From the NCBI GenBank assembly GCA_900551415.1, contig URWB01000001.1, positions 1 to 57,664 on the forward strand: 57,664 bases of DNA. Reading direction: 5' to 3'. The notes beneath the pieces were generated by a model. That model searched no databases, was not told the DNA's origin, and was given only the letters and a program-made list of their open reading frames with translations. The DNA is from an uncultured Eubacteriales bacterium (lineage in GTDB: Bacteria > Bacillota > Clostridia > Peptostreptococcales > Anaerovoracaceae). Both the position numbers and the translations under genes were made by a program. Every line of letters starts with the position of its first letter. Position 1 is the first letter of the stretch. Positions 34,719 to 43,273 of the stretch are shown piece by piece.

Positions 34719-35885
34719 CTATTTCAGTCCTTTGACTTCCAGCAGCATGTGCGAGGTCGCAAGCTGCTCCGGTGTCGGGTCAAAATAGATGTAGTTGGTC
34801 AAGCCGGTGTAGGTCCAGGTCTTGGAGCTTCTGTTCCACTTATTGCTGTTGCCCGGGGTGGCATCGACGGTGATCCAGTGCCCGTCCACATAGCACTCAT
34901 TCCACCAGTGATCGAGTTCGGTGATGTCGGACTCCGTCGACCAGGTATGAAATCCGTCGGTTGTGCTGAGGCTGATGTGATGGCCGTTGACGATTCTGGT
35001 CGGGATGCCCTGCGCTCTCGCCAGCGCGCAAATGGCTGCCGCGTAGCCGACGCAGGTTGTCGCGACCTTGCCGCCTTCGCTGTTCTCGCTCTTCTTCTTG
35101 TTTCTCATATTATAGAGATTGCGGTAAGGATCGACGTACTGTCTCGTGCCTGTGGCGAACGCGATCGTGTCGTAGTAAAAGTTTTCCGCGACGTATTCGT
35201 AGATTTTGAGCAGTTTTTCATAGTCTGTATCCGCGCCCTTGACAATCTGATTGGAAACGGTCTTAAAATATTTGACCTTCTTCTTGGTGACAGAGGCGAC
35301 TTTTTTGCTCACCGGATTGCGGAAGCAAATGCTCTTGACATCGCTGAGATTGGTCTTTTTGAAAGCGGAAGCCTTTTTCTTCTTGTTAGCGTTCTTGTCG
35401 ATGCGGGAGTTTTCCTTGATGATCTTATCATACTGCAGGATGGAGAACTGGCCGTTCGTGACGCAGAACGCGCAGTTCTTGTAAATGACCGGATTGCCTC
35501 TTGCGCCGATCTTTTTGGTGATCTGCAGAATGTAGTCCCCGCTCATAGCGCCGGTGCGCGCGGTTGTGTTCGGCAGTGAGAACGTGAATTGACAGTAATC
35601 TCCCATGTCATTCGGGTAGATACGTCCAACCCAAACACTGTCGGTGGTGTTAACCTTGATGACGTTGACGTTGTATTCTGAGGCAGTTACCGGTGTTTCC
35701 GCTTCGATACGCAGGGTGCTGCCATCCGCGGTCACCTTGACGAAGTTGTGTTCAAGATTTTCGCTGGATACCAGGGTTTGCACCTCTGTCGGCGAGCCTG
35801 CGCTTTTGAGGGCGGCCGATGCCGGCGCGGGAATCATGGTAAAAACCAGAGCGAAAACCAAAAGTAATGTCAGTTTCTTTTTCAT
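34719..35885 (-). CDS. Secreted transglutaminase-like protein
   Basis: A 388-residue exported protein. A signal peptide (KKKLTLLLVFALVFTMIPAP, cleavage at ASA/AL) is followed by a beta-rich domain of about 150 residues and a Lys-rich linker. A papain-like transglutaminase core follows: TTCVGYAAAICALARAQGIP with the Cys near residue 280, HWWNECYVDGHW with the His near residue 333, and TVDATPGN with the Asp. These are the three catalytic residues in the right order. Such enzymes cross-link or cleave amide bonds in extracellular proteins or peptides; the substrate is unknown. The coding strand has GGAGGCATAAGACAA before the ATG. The upstream region is shared with the divergent MerR gene. Confidence 0.86.
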   Translation of the reverse strand: MKKKLTLLLVFALVFTMIPAPASAALKSAGSPTEVQTLVSSENLEHNFVKVTADGSTLRIEAETPVTASEYNVNVIKVNTTDSVWVGRIYPNDMGDYCQFTFSLPNTTARTGAMSGDYILQITKKIGARGNPVIYKNCAFCVTNGQFSILQYDKIIKENSRIDKNANKKKKASAFKKTNLSDVKSICFRNPVSKKVASVTKKKVKYFKTVSNQIVKGADTDYEKLLKIYEYVAENFYYDTIAFATGTRQYVDPYRNLYNMRNKKKSENSEGGKVATTCVGYAAAICALARAQGIPTRIVNGHHISLSTTDGFHTWSTESDITELDHWWNECYVDGHWITVDATPGNSNKWNRSSKTWTYTGLTNYIYFDPTPEQLATSHMLLEVKGLK

Positions 35886-35961
35886 TTGTCTTATGCCTCC
35901 TTCTATATCCGCTGCAATGGCAGTGGATTGCTTGCTAAGCTAAATGGTTGCCTTCCTAATT

Positions 35962-36081
35962 GGACAAAAGTGCGCATCACAAAATACAGATTTCCATGCG
36001 CACATGGCGCTCACGCATGAGCGGCGATCCACAAGGTGTTTTTGTCGTGATTCAAAAATACCGCTGTGCGATATGCCCTGC
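35962..36081 (-). repeat. Three-hairpin dispersed repeat, copy D (inverted)
   Basis: On the minus strand this copy reads a TATCGC-aca-GCG hairpin, the AATCACGACAAAAACACC core, a CGCTCA/TGAGCG hairpin and a GTGCGCAT/ATGCGCAC hairpin ending in CTTTTGTCC. It matches copy B closely. It occupies part of the 413-bp space between the transglutaminase and MerR genes. Confidence 0.8.
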
Positions 36082-36108
36082 AATAAAAAGGTTCAGCCTG
36101 AAATAGCC

Positions 36109-36137
36109 TTGACAGCGAACGCTGTGGTCGCTATAGT
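36109..36137 (+). promoter_or_regulatory. Promoter with internal palindrome, upstream of MerR gene
   Basis: TTGACA at 36109-36114 and TATAGT at 36132-36137 with a 17-bp spacer. ACAGCGAACGCTGT (36112-36125), a perfect dyad, overlaps the -35 and the spacer. Confidence 0.55.
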
Positions 36138-36146
36138 GTAAGTATA

Positions 36147-36168
36147 ACTTGAACATCAATGTCCAAGT
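36147..36168. promoter_or_regulatory. Candidate MerR-family operator
   Basis: A 22-bp imperfect dyad: ACTTG at 36147-36151 with CAAGT at 36164-36168, and inner ACAT/ATGT. It starts 10 bases after the -10 box of the promoter at 36109, in front of a MerR gene. Confidence 0.5.
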
Positions 36169-36186
36169 CAAGAAAAATCCAAAAAA

Positions 36187-36242
36187 ATTTGAAATAAGGC
36201 TACCGCAATCCCACTGGCTTTAGACAATGGGTGGTTCACATA
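36187..36242 (+). repeat. 56-bp palindromic element, copy 2 (IS200/IS605 right-end-like)
   Basis: Differs from copy 1 (692-747, opposite strand) at one base. It holds the CCCACTG..CAATGGG stem and GGTTCACATA. It lies 57 bases before the MerR start and would be in the MerR leader RNA. Confidence 0.75.
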
Positions 36243-36298
36243 TTGAGCGTTTTCACGTTTTCAAGAGGCAGGATTGTCGAGACGAGCAAGGAGGCAAA

Positions 36299-37120
36299 AT
36301 GGAAGCAAGCGAGAAAAAACTTTTTCAAATGGGAGAGGTCACCAAAGCTGTCGGCATCACGCGGCGCATGCTGATCAATTATGAAGCTCATGGTCTGGTG
36401 CAGCCGGCCACCGCGCGCGATGAGCGAGGCTTTCGCTATTATACAGTAGATCACATCGTGCACATTCGTCTGATTCGAACCTTGCAAAATTTGGGGCTCT
36501 CTTTGGACGAGATCCGCCGTTATTTTGATGATTCGGAGGAGTTGGGAGCGCAGATTGAGAGACTGACCAAGCTGCGCGATCAGATTGAGCAGTATATCGC
36601 GAGACTGCGTCTGCGTCAGGCAGCGCAGACAGAGGCTGAGGTGACGCAGGTATCGCTTCCGGCGTTCCGCGCGTTTTGCAGACCTTTCTGCCGCAAAAAT
36701 CTAGCGCAAAAAACAGAGGAGCTGCGGAACTGCTACATCGAAGCGGTATCAAACTATCAGCTTGATATTGAGCAGAAAATGTGCGTACAGATTCCAATCG
36801 AGGAGACGGACAGCGGGCTTTACGTGATTCCGGTCGTAAAGGAGAGTCAAGGGAGTGAGATTAAGGACTTTCCGGCAGTCGCGGCGGCGATCTGCGTTTA
36901 TTATCGCGGCGCTTATGAAAATTTTCCGAAAGTGCATGCGCGTTTATTGCGTTACGCTGAGCAGAACGGCATGACACCGCATGGATATTTTCGCAATATC
37001 TATATGGAAGGACCGCCGACCCATGGCGCGAACAAGGACGCGTATTTAACACAAATCGCGCTGCCGATTAAATTCAAAACCCTCGATTCACAGGAGGCAG
37101 GGAAGAAGGTGCAAAAATAA
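36299..37120 (+). CDS. MerR-family regulator with effector-binding domain
   Basis: A 273-residue regulator. The winged helix reads LFQMGEVTKAVGITRRMLIN then YEAHGLVQPATARDERGFRY, followed by the dimer coiled coil (about residues 85-125). The C-terminal ~150 residues resemble a GyrI/BmrR-type small-molecule domain (GLYVIPVVKES, PHGYFRNIYMEGP), probably multidrug-type ligands. The ATG at 36299 has AAGGAGG four bases before it; the in-frame GTG/ATG codons further upstream lie inside the 56-bp repeat. The dyad at 36147 suggests autoregulation. No obvious target gene is adjacent. Confidence 0.85.
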   Translation: MEASEKKLFQMGEVTKAVGITRRMLINYEAHGLVQPATARDERGFRYYTVDHIVHIRLIRTLQNLGLSLDEIRRYFDDSEELGAQIERLTKLRDQIEQYIARLRLRQAAQTEAEVTQVSLPAFRAFCRPFCRKNLAQKTEELRNCYIEAVSNYQLDIEQKMCVQIPIEETDSGLYVIPVVKESQGSEIKDFPAVAAAICVYYRGAYENFPKVHARLLRYAEQNGMTPHGYFRNIYMEGPPTHGANKDAYLTQIALPIKFKTLDSQEAGKKVQK

Positions 37121-37218
37121 GAGAAGCCTCGCGGCAGAAACAGCAAGGCCGCGCGAGACTTTTGACTGCCGCGTGATATCGGGCATGCGGCTCATTCAAT
37201 AAAAGCCCCGGGCAGTTT

Positions 37219-37263
37219 ACGCGCGCACAGAAATCTCTGATTTCGTTATGCGCACTTTTGACC
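37219..37263 (+). repeat. Three-hairpin dispersed repeat, copy E (third hairpin only)
   Basis: Contains GAAATCTCTGATTTCGT and TATGCGCACTTTTGACC, the third hairpin and tail of the family. The first two hairpins are missing or unrecognisable. Confidence 0.55.
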
Positions 37264-37269
37264 AAATAA

Positions 37270-37830
37270 CTATGCAACCTCATCCAGTCTGTAGGTAAAG
37301 TATTTTTTTGCCGGAGTCTTGTACAATGCGGCGGCAAGGATGCTGGCGATGATCACGCCGGCCGCGAACTGTCCGCAGTTCGCAGGCATGCTCAGGATGC
37401 CTGTCATGAGATTACCCGCGAGGACGGCATCCGCGACGCCGTAGCCGAGCACCATCACAAGACCCGCGACGATCATACCGATAATTTCGATCAGCGGTAC
37501 GCCCGCGATTTTGATTCTGTTCTTTTTGCGTTTGACCATTGCGTCAATGAACAAGCCCATCACAACAGCCATCAGACCCTTGATCACAAACGTCCATGGC
37601 GCAAAAGCGACATAGCCGCCGAGAAGATCCGCCAAAGCGGAACCGAAGGCTGCAGCGACAGCACCGTATTTTTTGCCGACAATCAGGACGCTCAAAAAAA
37701 TCATCGCGTCCCCAAGGTGTACATAGCCTTGGAACGGGGTCGGAATCTTAAAAGTATAAGTTGTTACTAAAACCAGGCACATCATCATGGCGGTCATGAC
37801 GATGGTATTCGTCTTGTCGGAAGTTCTCAT
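37270..37830 (-). CDS. ECF transporter S component
   Basis: A 186-residue substrate-binding membrane protein of an energy-coupling factor transporter, with six hydrophobic helices. The pattern TYTFKIPTPFQGYVHLGDAM then ADLLGGYVAFAPWTFVIKGL matches PF07155-type S components. The ATG at 37830 follows GAGGTGA at 6 bases; a GTG 9 bases upstream is less likely. The ATPases and T component of the transporter are not nearby, as is usual for shared-module ECF systems. It is divergent from a MocR-type regulator (38123), which often controls pyridoxine genes, so vitamin B6 uptake is a plausible but unproven guess. Confidence 0.83.
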   Translation of the reverse strand: MRTSDKTNTIVMTAMMMCLVLVTTYTFKIPTPFQGYVHLGDAMIFLSVLIVGKKYGAVAAAFGSALADLLGGYVAFAPWTFVIKGLMAVVMGLFIDAMVKRKKNRIKIAGVPLIEIIGMIVAGLVMVLGYGVADAVLAGNLMTGILSMPANCGQFAAGVIIASILAAALYKTPAKKYFTYRLDEVA

Positions 37831-37886
37831 CTTTGTCACCTCGTTTACGATCTGTATTTTTGCGATACTGCACGCGCGGCTTCATA

Positions 37887-37980
37887 CTGCGTGATGCTTT
37901 TCGGCAAATTTCAATCCGTCCGATAACTCGAGAAAGCTCACGATTCGGAAAAGTGCTGCGCAGTGCTTTTCGACAAATTT
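37887..37980. repeat. Two related 25-bp elements between the ECF S and MocR genes
   Basis: 37887-37911 and 37956-37980 agree at 21 of 25 positions (CTGCG...TGCTTTTCG.CAAATTT), 69 bp apart. Paired direct sites in a divergent promoter region are typical of MocR/PdxR binding. The remaining 37840-38122 has no gene. Confidence 0.5.
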
Positions 37981-38122
37981 TGCCGGAAGCAAAGGCGAGT
38001 CACGCGTATGGATTGCAAGTGGAGTATCTTGATGTCATATTGCTATTATACCTCAAACGTGTTATGATTAAAATACGCAAAAATAATTCTTTTGATATAT
38101 ACAGATTGAGGAAAAAGGAAAA

Positions 38123-39736
38123 ATGAAGCCGATATATTTACAGCAAGAGCACACATCCTCGAGGCCACTCTACTTACAGTTATATGATACGATTAAGGAG
38201 CGGATTCTGTACGGAGAAATGCTCTGTGGAGAAAAACTTCCATCTCTGCGCGGTCTGGCGAGGGATTTGGGAATCAGCGTTACAACGACGGAACTTGCGT
38301 ATAACCAGCTGTTCGTCGAGGGCTATATTACGAGCAAACCAAAAGCGGGATATTTTGTGGCGCGGATCGCGCCGATCGCGGCAGGCGCGCAAGAAACCGT
38401 ACAGCGCGGCGAAGAGACAAGACGTGCAGACGGCGTGGAAGCGCGTGAGAGGCATGCGGACCGGCCGGTATGGAAGCAGCGTGAACGCGCAAAGGGGCAA
38501 AAGGAAGAGATGGCAGGCAAGCCGGACGCGGATGCGGAAGCTTTCGGCGCCGCTACTGCCGCCGGAAGAGCATCGACAGCGGCGTCATTTGCCGGCCCCG
38601 GCACCGCAGGAAGCAGCGCCGGCGCGCAGGCCGTCGGCGTGTATGACATCAACGATTTCACTTTTGAGTCCTCGCCGTACCGCACAGATCCGAGCTGCTT
38701 TGATTTTGTCAAATGGAAGAAGTGCGCGGCGCGAGTCTTTAACGAGTATTCAGAGCTGCTTCTGTATGAGAGCGACCCGCAGGGCGAAGCGGCGCTGCGT
38801 TTTGAAATTTCCAAATATCTGTATCATTCCCGCGGCGTGACGACGAGTCCGGATCGCATTGTCATCGGTGCCGGTACGCAGCAGATCACCGGGCATCTTT
38901 GCCGAATTCTGCGCAAGATGGATATCCGTCTGGTCGCGCTGGAGGCCCCGGGTTATCTGCCGGTACAAAGCATGTTTCGAGATGGGGGATTTACGATTTC
39001 GCACATTCCGGTCGCCAAAGACGGCATTGAAATCGACAAACTGCCGACGAATATCGCGTCAGCGGTTTATGTCAGCCCGTCCAATCAGTTTCCGACGGGC
39101 GCGGTGATGCCGGTCGGCAGACGATATGAACTGATCGACTGGGCGGTCAGCAACCAAAGCATCGTCATCGAGGATGATTACGACAGCGAGCTGCGTTATT
39201 TCGGAAAACCGGTTCCGGCGCTGCAGGGTTTGGATCGGCACGACCGCGTGGTCTATCTAGGAACATTTTCTTCAACTCTGTTTCCGGCGATCAAGATTTC
39301 CTACATGGTTTTGCCGGAGAGCATGGCGGAGATTTTCCGCGAGATTAAAAACGAATACACGCAGACCTGCTCGAAGGCAGAGCAGCTGACGCTGGCCTTC
39401 TTTATGGAGGACGGATATTATTATACCGGAATCCGCAAGCTGCGCGGTTTGTACGCGCAGAAGCTGAACGCTGTGCTGCAGGCTTTCGCGGCATATGGAG
39501 GCGGAATCGCGGCACCGCTCAATACCCATTCCGGCATCAATCTGACCGTCAAAGTCCGCTCCAAAAAGAAAGCCGACAGACTTTGCGCGGAGGCAAAATC
39601 CATCGGCCTGCAGTTGATCCCGCTGTCGGAGATCACCGACCAGGAAACTAGCGCCTTGAGCTTTTATTACAGCCAGCTGCCGCTTGGCGAGATCGATGGG
39701 CTGATTGCGGAGCTGATCCGGCGCTGGAAATCTTAA
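38123..39736 (+). CDS. MocR/PdxR-type GntR-aminotransferase regulator
   Basis: A 537-residue fusion of a GntR winged helix (PLYLQLYDTIKERILYGEML, GISVTTTELAYNQLFVEGYI) and a fold-type I aminotransferase-like domain from about residue 190. The PLP-domain features VYVSPSNQFPTGAVMP and VIEDDYDSELRY with the Asp are intact. In YLGTFSSTLFPAIKISYMV the residue where the Schiff-base Lys normally sits in S.SK..P appears as STLFPAIK, so cofactor attachment is uncertain. A long Ala/Arg-rich linker (about 90-185) joins the domains. Such proteins regulate pyridoxal phosphate synthesis or uptake and usually control a divergent gene, here the ECF S component. A GGAAAA site precedes the ATG. Confidence 0.86.
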   Translation: MKPIYLQQEHTSSRPLYLQLYDTIKERILYGEMLCGEKLPSLRGLARDLGISVTTTELAYNQLFVEGYITSKPKAGYFVARIAPIAAGAQETVQRGEETRRADGVEARERHADRPVWKQRERAKGQKEEMAGKPDADAEAFGAATAAGRASTAASFAGPGTAGSSAGAQAVGVYDINDFTFESSPYRTDPSCFDFVKWKKCAARVFNEYSELLLYESDPQGEAALRFEISKYLYHSRGVTTSPDRIVIGAGTQQITGHLCRILRKMDIRLVALEAPGYLPVQSMFRDGGFTISHIPVAKDGIEIDKLPTNIASAVYVSPSNQFPTGAVMPVGRRYELIDWAVSNQSIVIEDDYDSELRYFGKPVPALQGLDRHDRVVYLGTFSSTLFPAIKISYMVLPESMAEIFREIKNEYTQTCSKAEQLTLAFFMEDGYYYTGIRKLRGLYAQKLNAVLQAFAAYGGGIAAPLNTHSGINLTVKVRSKKKADRLCAEAKSIGLQLIPLSEITDQETSALSFYYSQLPLGEIDGLIAELIRRWKS

Positions 39737-39772
39737 GCGGCTCGGGTGCCGTCTGAAAACGTGCCGGAGCCT

Positions 39773-40921
39773 CTACACCAGCTCATATTTCACCAAAAAT
39801 CTGGCGGCGTGAATCTGCTCAGGGAGCAGGCGCAGGGCGGCGCGGCTGAGAAAGAGGCTGCTTGCGCCTTTTTCCTTGAGGCTGTAGGCAATCAGGAAGA
39901 CCGGAATATGCTGACCGGTGATGGCCTTGAAGTCCGCGAGCAATTCCTTGGGATTCGGCAGTCCGGATAATCCAGAAAAACTTCTGTAACGCTCGAATGC
40001 CTCTTTCGCCTCGGCATGCGCAGCCTGTACGGACGATGAGATCTTTTCGAGGAAAATCTCGCGTGTATAGAGAACGAGTGGGTCGAGGTCGAAGACGCGG
40101 GCACAGGCGTCGGCAGCTTTGAGTGTCGCTTTGTCGAACGTGCCTTTGGCAAAAGCAAAGTAGCTGCCGTCGAGCAAACCGAGCGCTTTCATGGTGTCCA
40201 GATATCCAAGCCGCATGATGCGCTTCGCGTTGGCGCGGTCAAAGATCAGAATGTTGCCAAGATCCCATTTCGGCTCAATGTAGACCAGATTCGGCGCTTT
40301 TTTGATGCTGTCGTATTTGACGAGTCCCATCCCCTTGAGGTTGACCGCGATGACATGCGTCGCTCCTTTTTGCATCGCCATATTGACCGGAATTTCGTCG
40401 GCATAGCCGCCGTCGATATAGTCCACGCCGTCGATTTCATAGCTGTGGATGGCAGGAAAGGCCGAGGCGCTGGCAACGATATAGTCGGTCAGGCGTCCGG
40501 CGGGAATATCCTCCTTGAACAGGTAATGCGCTTCAAAAGCAGGAAGGGAAACGACCGGGATGCCGTAGTCCATCGCGGCGCTGCGAATCTGATCTTCATC
40601 AATATAGGTGTCGAGCAGCTCTTTGAGCCGGGAAGTGCCGGCGCCGTGGTGGAAGACGATCTCGCGCGCATATTCGATGGGCTGGCTGCCTTCCGGCACG
40701 TCAAAGACCATGTGCGTTTCGATTTCCCGCCATAACTGCGCGGTCAAATCTACGTCACCCTGCACGACCATCGCGGCGTTGATGGCGCCGACTGAGGTGC
40801 CGGTTACGATATCAATTTCAATCCCAAGTTCCGTCAGCGCCTGCCAAACGCCGGCCTCATACGCGCCGCGGGAGCCGCCGCCGCCCAGCACAAGCGCGGT
40901 TTTCTTTTTTTTGCTTTTCAT
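39773..40921 (-). CDS. Patatin-like phospholipase
   Basis: A 382-residue cytoplasmic or peripheral lipid acyl hydrolase. The oxyanion loop GGGGSRGAYEAG lies near residue 15, the nucleophile elbow GTSVG (Ser) near residue 42, and the dyad Asp in DGGYADEIPV near residue 180. The C-terminal ~150 residues show no known domain. The start at 40921 is chosen because AAAGGAGT lies about 11 bases upstream and the core begins right after; a longer frame extends to 41008. The gene converges with the MocR-type gene across about 36 bp. The lipid target is unknown. Confidence 0.9.
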   Translation of the reverse strand: MKSKKKKTALVLGGGGSRGAYEAGVWQALTELGIEIDIVTGTSVGAINAAMVVQGDVDLTAQLWREIETHMVFDVPEGSQPIEYAREIVFHHGAGTSRLKELLDTYIDEDQIRSAAMDYGIPVVSLPAFEAHYLFKEDIPAGRLTDYIVASASAFPAIHSYEIDGVDYIDGGYADEIPVNMAMQKGATHVIAVNLKGMGLVKYDSIKKAPNLVYIEPKWDLGNILIFDRANAKRIMRLGYLDTMKALGLLDGSYFAFAKGTFDKATLKAADACARVFDLDPLVLYTREIFLEKISSSVQAAHAEAKEAFERYRSFSGLSGLPNPKELLADFKAITGQHIPVFLIAYSLKEKGASSLFLSRAALRLLPEQIHAARFLVKYELV

Positions 40922-41067
40922 AGATGAAGATACTCCTTTTGTTTTAGGCTGTGAGCTTTTGTGAAATTTACAAACTTCACGAATTTTACAAAAACTTTTG
41001 ACTACCAAAATTTTAGCATAAATGGTATACTGTTAGCAAGAAAAAGACAAGAAAATCGGAGGGTAAG

Positions 41068-41799
41068 ATGGACGCGAGACTAAAAGAAATCATCGACGAG
41101 AGTCAAAATATCGTGTTTTTTGGCGGCGCGGGCGTTTCGACCGAGAGCAATATTCCGGATTTTCGCTCGGAGCAAGGGCTGTATCACGCCAAACAGGCGT
41201 ATGGCTACGCGCCGGAGGAGATTCTTTCGCATACCTTTTTTATGCGGCATACGGAAACCTTCTTCGACTATTACAAGCATAATCTGATTTACCCGGACGC
41301 GCGGCCGAACAAGGCGCATCTGGCACTGGCGTATTTGGAGCGGCAGGGCAAGCTCAAGGCGATTGTTACGCAGAATATCGACGGCCTGCACCAAAAAGCA
41401 GGCAGCAGAAAGGTCTACGAGCTGCACGGCTCGGTTCTGAGAAACTACTGCATGGACTGCGGGGCAGCCTATGACCTTGACTATACGCTGGATTCCGCGC
41501 ATTGCCGCGGCAGTATCCCGATTTGTCCGCAGTGCGGCGGGATCATCAAACCGGATGTGGTGCTGTATGAGGAAGCGCTGGATGAGGACTGCATGCTGGG
41601 CGCGATTCGGGCGATCGAAGCGGCGGATACGCTGATCATCGGCGGCACGTCCCTGGCGGTTTATCCGGCGGCCGGTTTGATTCGTTATTTTAAGGGTAAA
41701 AATTTAGTATTGATCAATAAGCAGCCAACGCCTTATGACGGCAGGGCTGATCTTGTCATTCATGACGCGATCGGAAAGGTGATGGAAATAGAACAATGA
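41068..41799 (+). CDS. cobB: Sir2-family NAD-dependent deacylase
   Basis: A 243-residue sirtuin that removes acyl groups from lysines using NAD. Motifs are GGAGVSTESNIPDFRSEQGLY (NAD loop), TQNIDGLHQKAG with the catalytic His in YELHGS, and zinc ligands CMDCG and CPQCGG. GGTSLAVYPAAGL closes the NAD site. AGTCAAAG and GGAGGGTAAG precede the ATG at 41068. surE begins inside the stop codon (ATGA, 41796-41799), so the two genes are translationally coupled. Confidence 0.93.
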   Translation: MDARLKEIIDESQNIVFFGGAGVSTESNIPDFRSEQGLYHAKQAYGYAPEEILSHTFFMRHTETFFDYYKHNLIYPDARPNKAHLALAYLERQGKLKAIVTQNIDGLHQKAGSRKVYELHGSVLRNYCMDCGAAYDLDYTLDSAHCRGSIPICPQCGGIIKPDVVLYEEALDEDCMLGAIRAIEAADTLIIGGTSLAVYPAAGLIRYFKGKNLVLINKQPTPYDGRADLVIHDAIGKVMEIEQ

Positions 41800-42566
41800 A
41801 TATATTAGTGGCAAATGATGACGGCATTCAGGCAAAAGGAATCGCCAAGCTGACGGAAGCGCTCAGCCTGGCGGGACACGACGTTTATGTAATCGCGCCG
41901 AATGGGCAGCGCAGCGCTTACAGTCACGCGATCAGTATCAACAAGGACGTGCTGTTCAGCGAGGTGGAGGACTATCCGTTCGCCAAAGAGGCGTATATGG
42001 TTGACGGTACTCCCGCGGACTGTGTCAAGCTCGGTACTTTGTTTTTGAAGAAGCGCGGCATTCGGACGGAGGCAGTCTACACAGGCATCAATCACGGGGC
42101 GAATTTAGGTACGGATACGATGTACTCTGGTACGGTATCCTCGGCGGCCGAGGGCGCGTTTCTAGGCTTGCCGTCTGTTGCGGTTTCAGTCATCTCACAT
42201 GAGCCGAAGCATTTTGAGGCAGCGTGTAAGGCAGCGGTAGAGCTATTGCCGTATGCCTGCAGCCATGTCGCGACCGGTTCACTCATCAATATCAACGCGC
42301 CGGACCTGGAAGCCTGCGAAATCAAGGGAACGAGGGCGGCCAGGCTGGGAAACGCCAAATATGATGAATGGTATTACGAGGCAGAGGACAACGGTGAAAC
42401 CGTAACCTATCGCTATGCCGGTACGATGATTGAGGACGAAACCTGGACCGACGATATGGACACCAAGCTGGTACGCGAGGGCTATATCACAGTATCGGCA
42501 ATCAAATATGATTTGAACGATTATGCGGGCTTTGAGGCATTAAAAAAATGGGAGGCAATCAAATGA
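41796..42566 (+). CDS. surE: 5'-nucleotidase SurE
   Basis: A 256-residue metal-dependent 5'/3'-nucleotidase of the SurE family, which hydrolyses nucleoside monophosphates. The N-terminal NDDGIQAKGI carries the metal Asp pair; APNGQRSAYSHAIS gives the Asn/Ser active-site loop; GINHGANLGTDTMYSGTVSA-like text near residue 95 (with the conserved Asn) completes it. The gene overlaps cobB at its start and the isochorismatase-like gene at its stop. The set cobB-surE-hydrolase is a short operon, and NAD or nucleotide turnover would be a common theme. Confidence 0.93.
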   Translation: MNILVANDDGIQAKGIAKLTEALSLAGHDVYVIAPNGQRSAYSHAISINKDVLFSEVEDYPFAKEAYMVDGTPADCVKLGTLFLKKRGIRTEAVYTGINHGANLGTDTMYSGTVSSAAEGAFLGLPSVAVSVISHEPKHFEAACKAAVELLPYACSHVATGSLININAPDLEACEIKGTRAARLGNAKYDEWYYEAEDNGETVTYRYAGTMIEDETWTDDMDTKLVREGYITVSAIKYDLNDYAGFEALKKWEAIK

Positions 42567-43132
42567 GTTTATTACAACAGATACACACTTGGAAGATAGA
42601 AAAAGATGACGCGATCTGCGTTCTGATCGATATGCAGACAAAATTACTGCCGGCGATGTCCGACCCGCAAACTGTTGAGCGAAACGTGATTCGTCTGATT
42701 CAAGGCATGAAGGCTCTGGGAATTCCGACGGTCGTTACCCAGCAGTATACGAAGGGGCTCGGACCGACGGTTCCGGCGGTGGCAGAGGCGCTCGGCGCGT
42801 TTGAGCCGATCGATAAGACCTCGTTCAGCTGCATGGACGAGCCGGCATTCGCGGAGGCTTTGGAAAACAGCACCAAAGGCACAGTCATTCTTGCCGGTAT
42901 CGAAGCGCATATCTGCGTGGTGCAGACCGCGTTGGATCTGATCCGGGAGGGCTACCGCGTGGCGCTGGTCGCGGACTGTATCGATTCCCGTGATCCGCTG
43001 AACAAAGAACGGACAATCCTTAGACTCGCGCAGGAGGGCGTGGTCATCACGACCTATGAAAGCGTGCTGTACGAGCTCTTAGGCAGCGCGAAAGCGCCGG
43101 AGTTCAAGGCGATTTCGGCAATCGTAAAATAG
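42563..43132 (+). CDS. Isochorismatase-family hydrolase
   Basis: A 189-residue cysteine hydrolase. The catalytic triad appears as Asp in VLIDMQTKLLP, Lys in TQQYTKGLGPT and Cys in GIEAHICVVQTALDL, all in order; a cis-peptide precedes the Cys in the family. Members act on nicotinamide, ureidomalonate or similar amides, and the substrate here is not defined. The ATG at 42563 overlaps the surE stop codon and follows GGGAGG at 8 bases; an in-frame GTG/ATG at 42548 is not favoured. Confidence 0.88.
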   Translation: MSLLQQIHTWKIEKDDAICVLIDMQTKLLPAMSDPQTVERNVIRLIQGMKALGIPTVVTQQYTKGLGPTVPAVAEALGAFEPIDKTSFSCMDEPAFAEALENSTKGTVILAGIEAHICVVQTALDLIREGYRVALVADCIDSRDPLNKERTILRLAQEGVVITTYESVLYELLGSAKAPEFKAISAIVK

Positions 43133-43273
43133 TTTCTGCCGCCCGCGCTTCGGCGAAACCCGCAGCGCATACGGACTTGCGCGGACTGCGGACATAAACG
43201 CTGCGGCGATGGGGGCGTCCTGCCGTTTGCAGCGTACATCGAGAAAGGAAAAAGAAAAAACAAAAAGAGCTTT

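Noticed and set aside
37840..38122. Vitamin riboswitch in the leader of the ECF S component
   Set aside because: No conserved core of the THF, FMN, TPP or cobalamin classes could be found.
39737..39772. Terminator between the convergent MocR and patatin genes
   Set aside because: A GGCTC..GAGCC stem can be drawn but it has bulges and no T run on either side.
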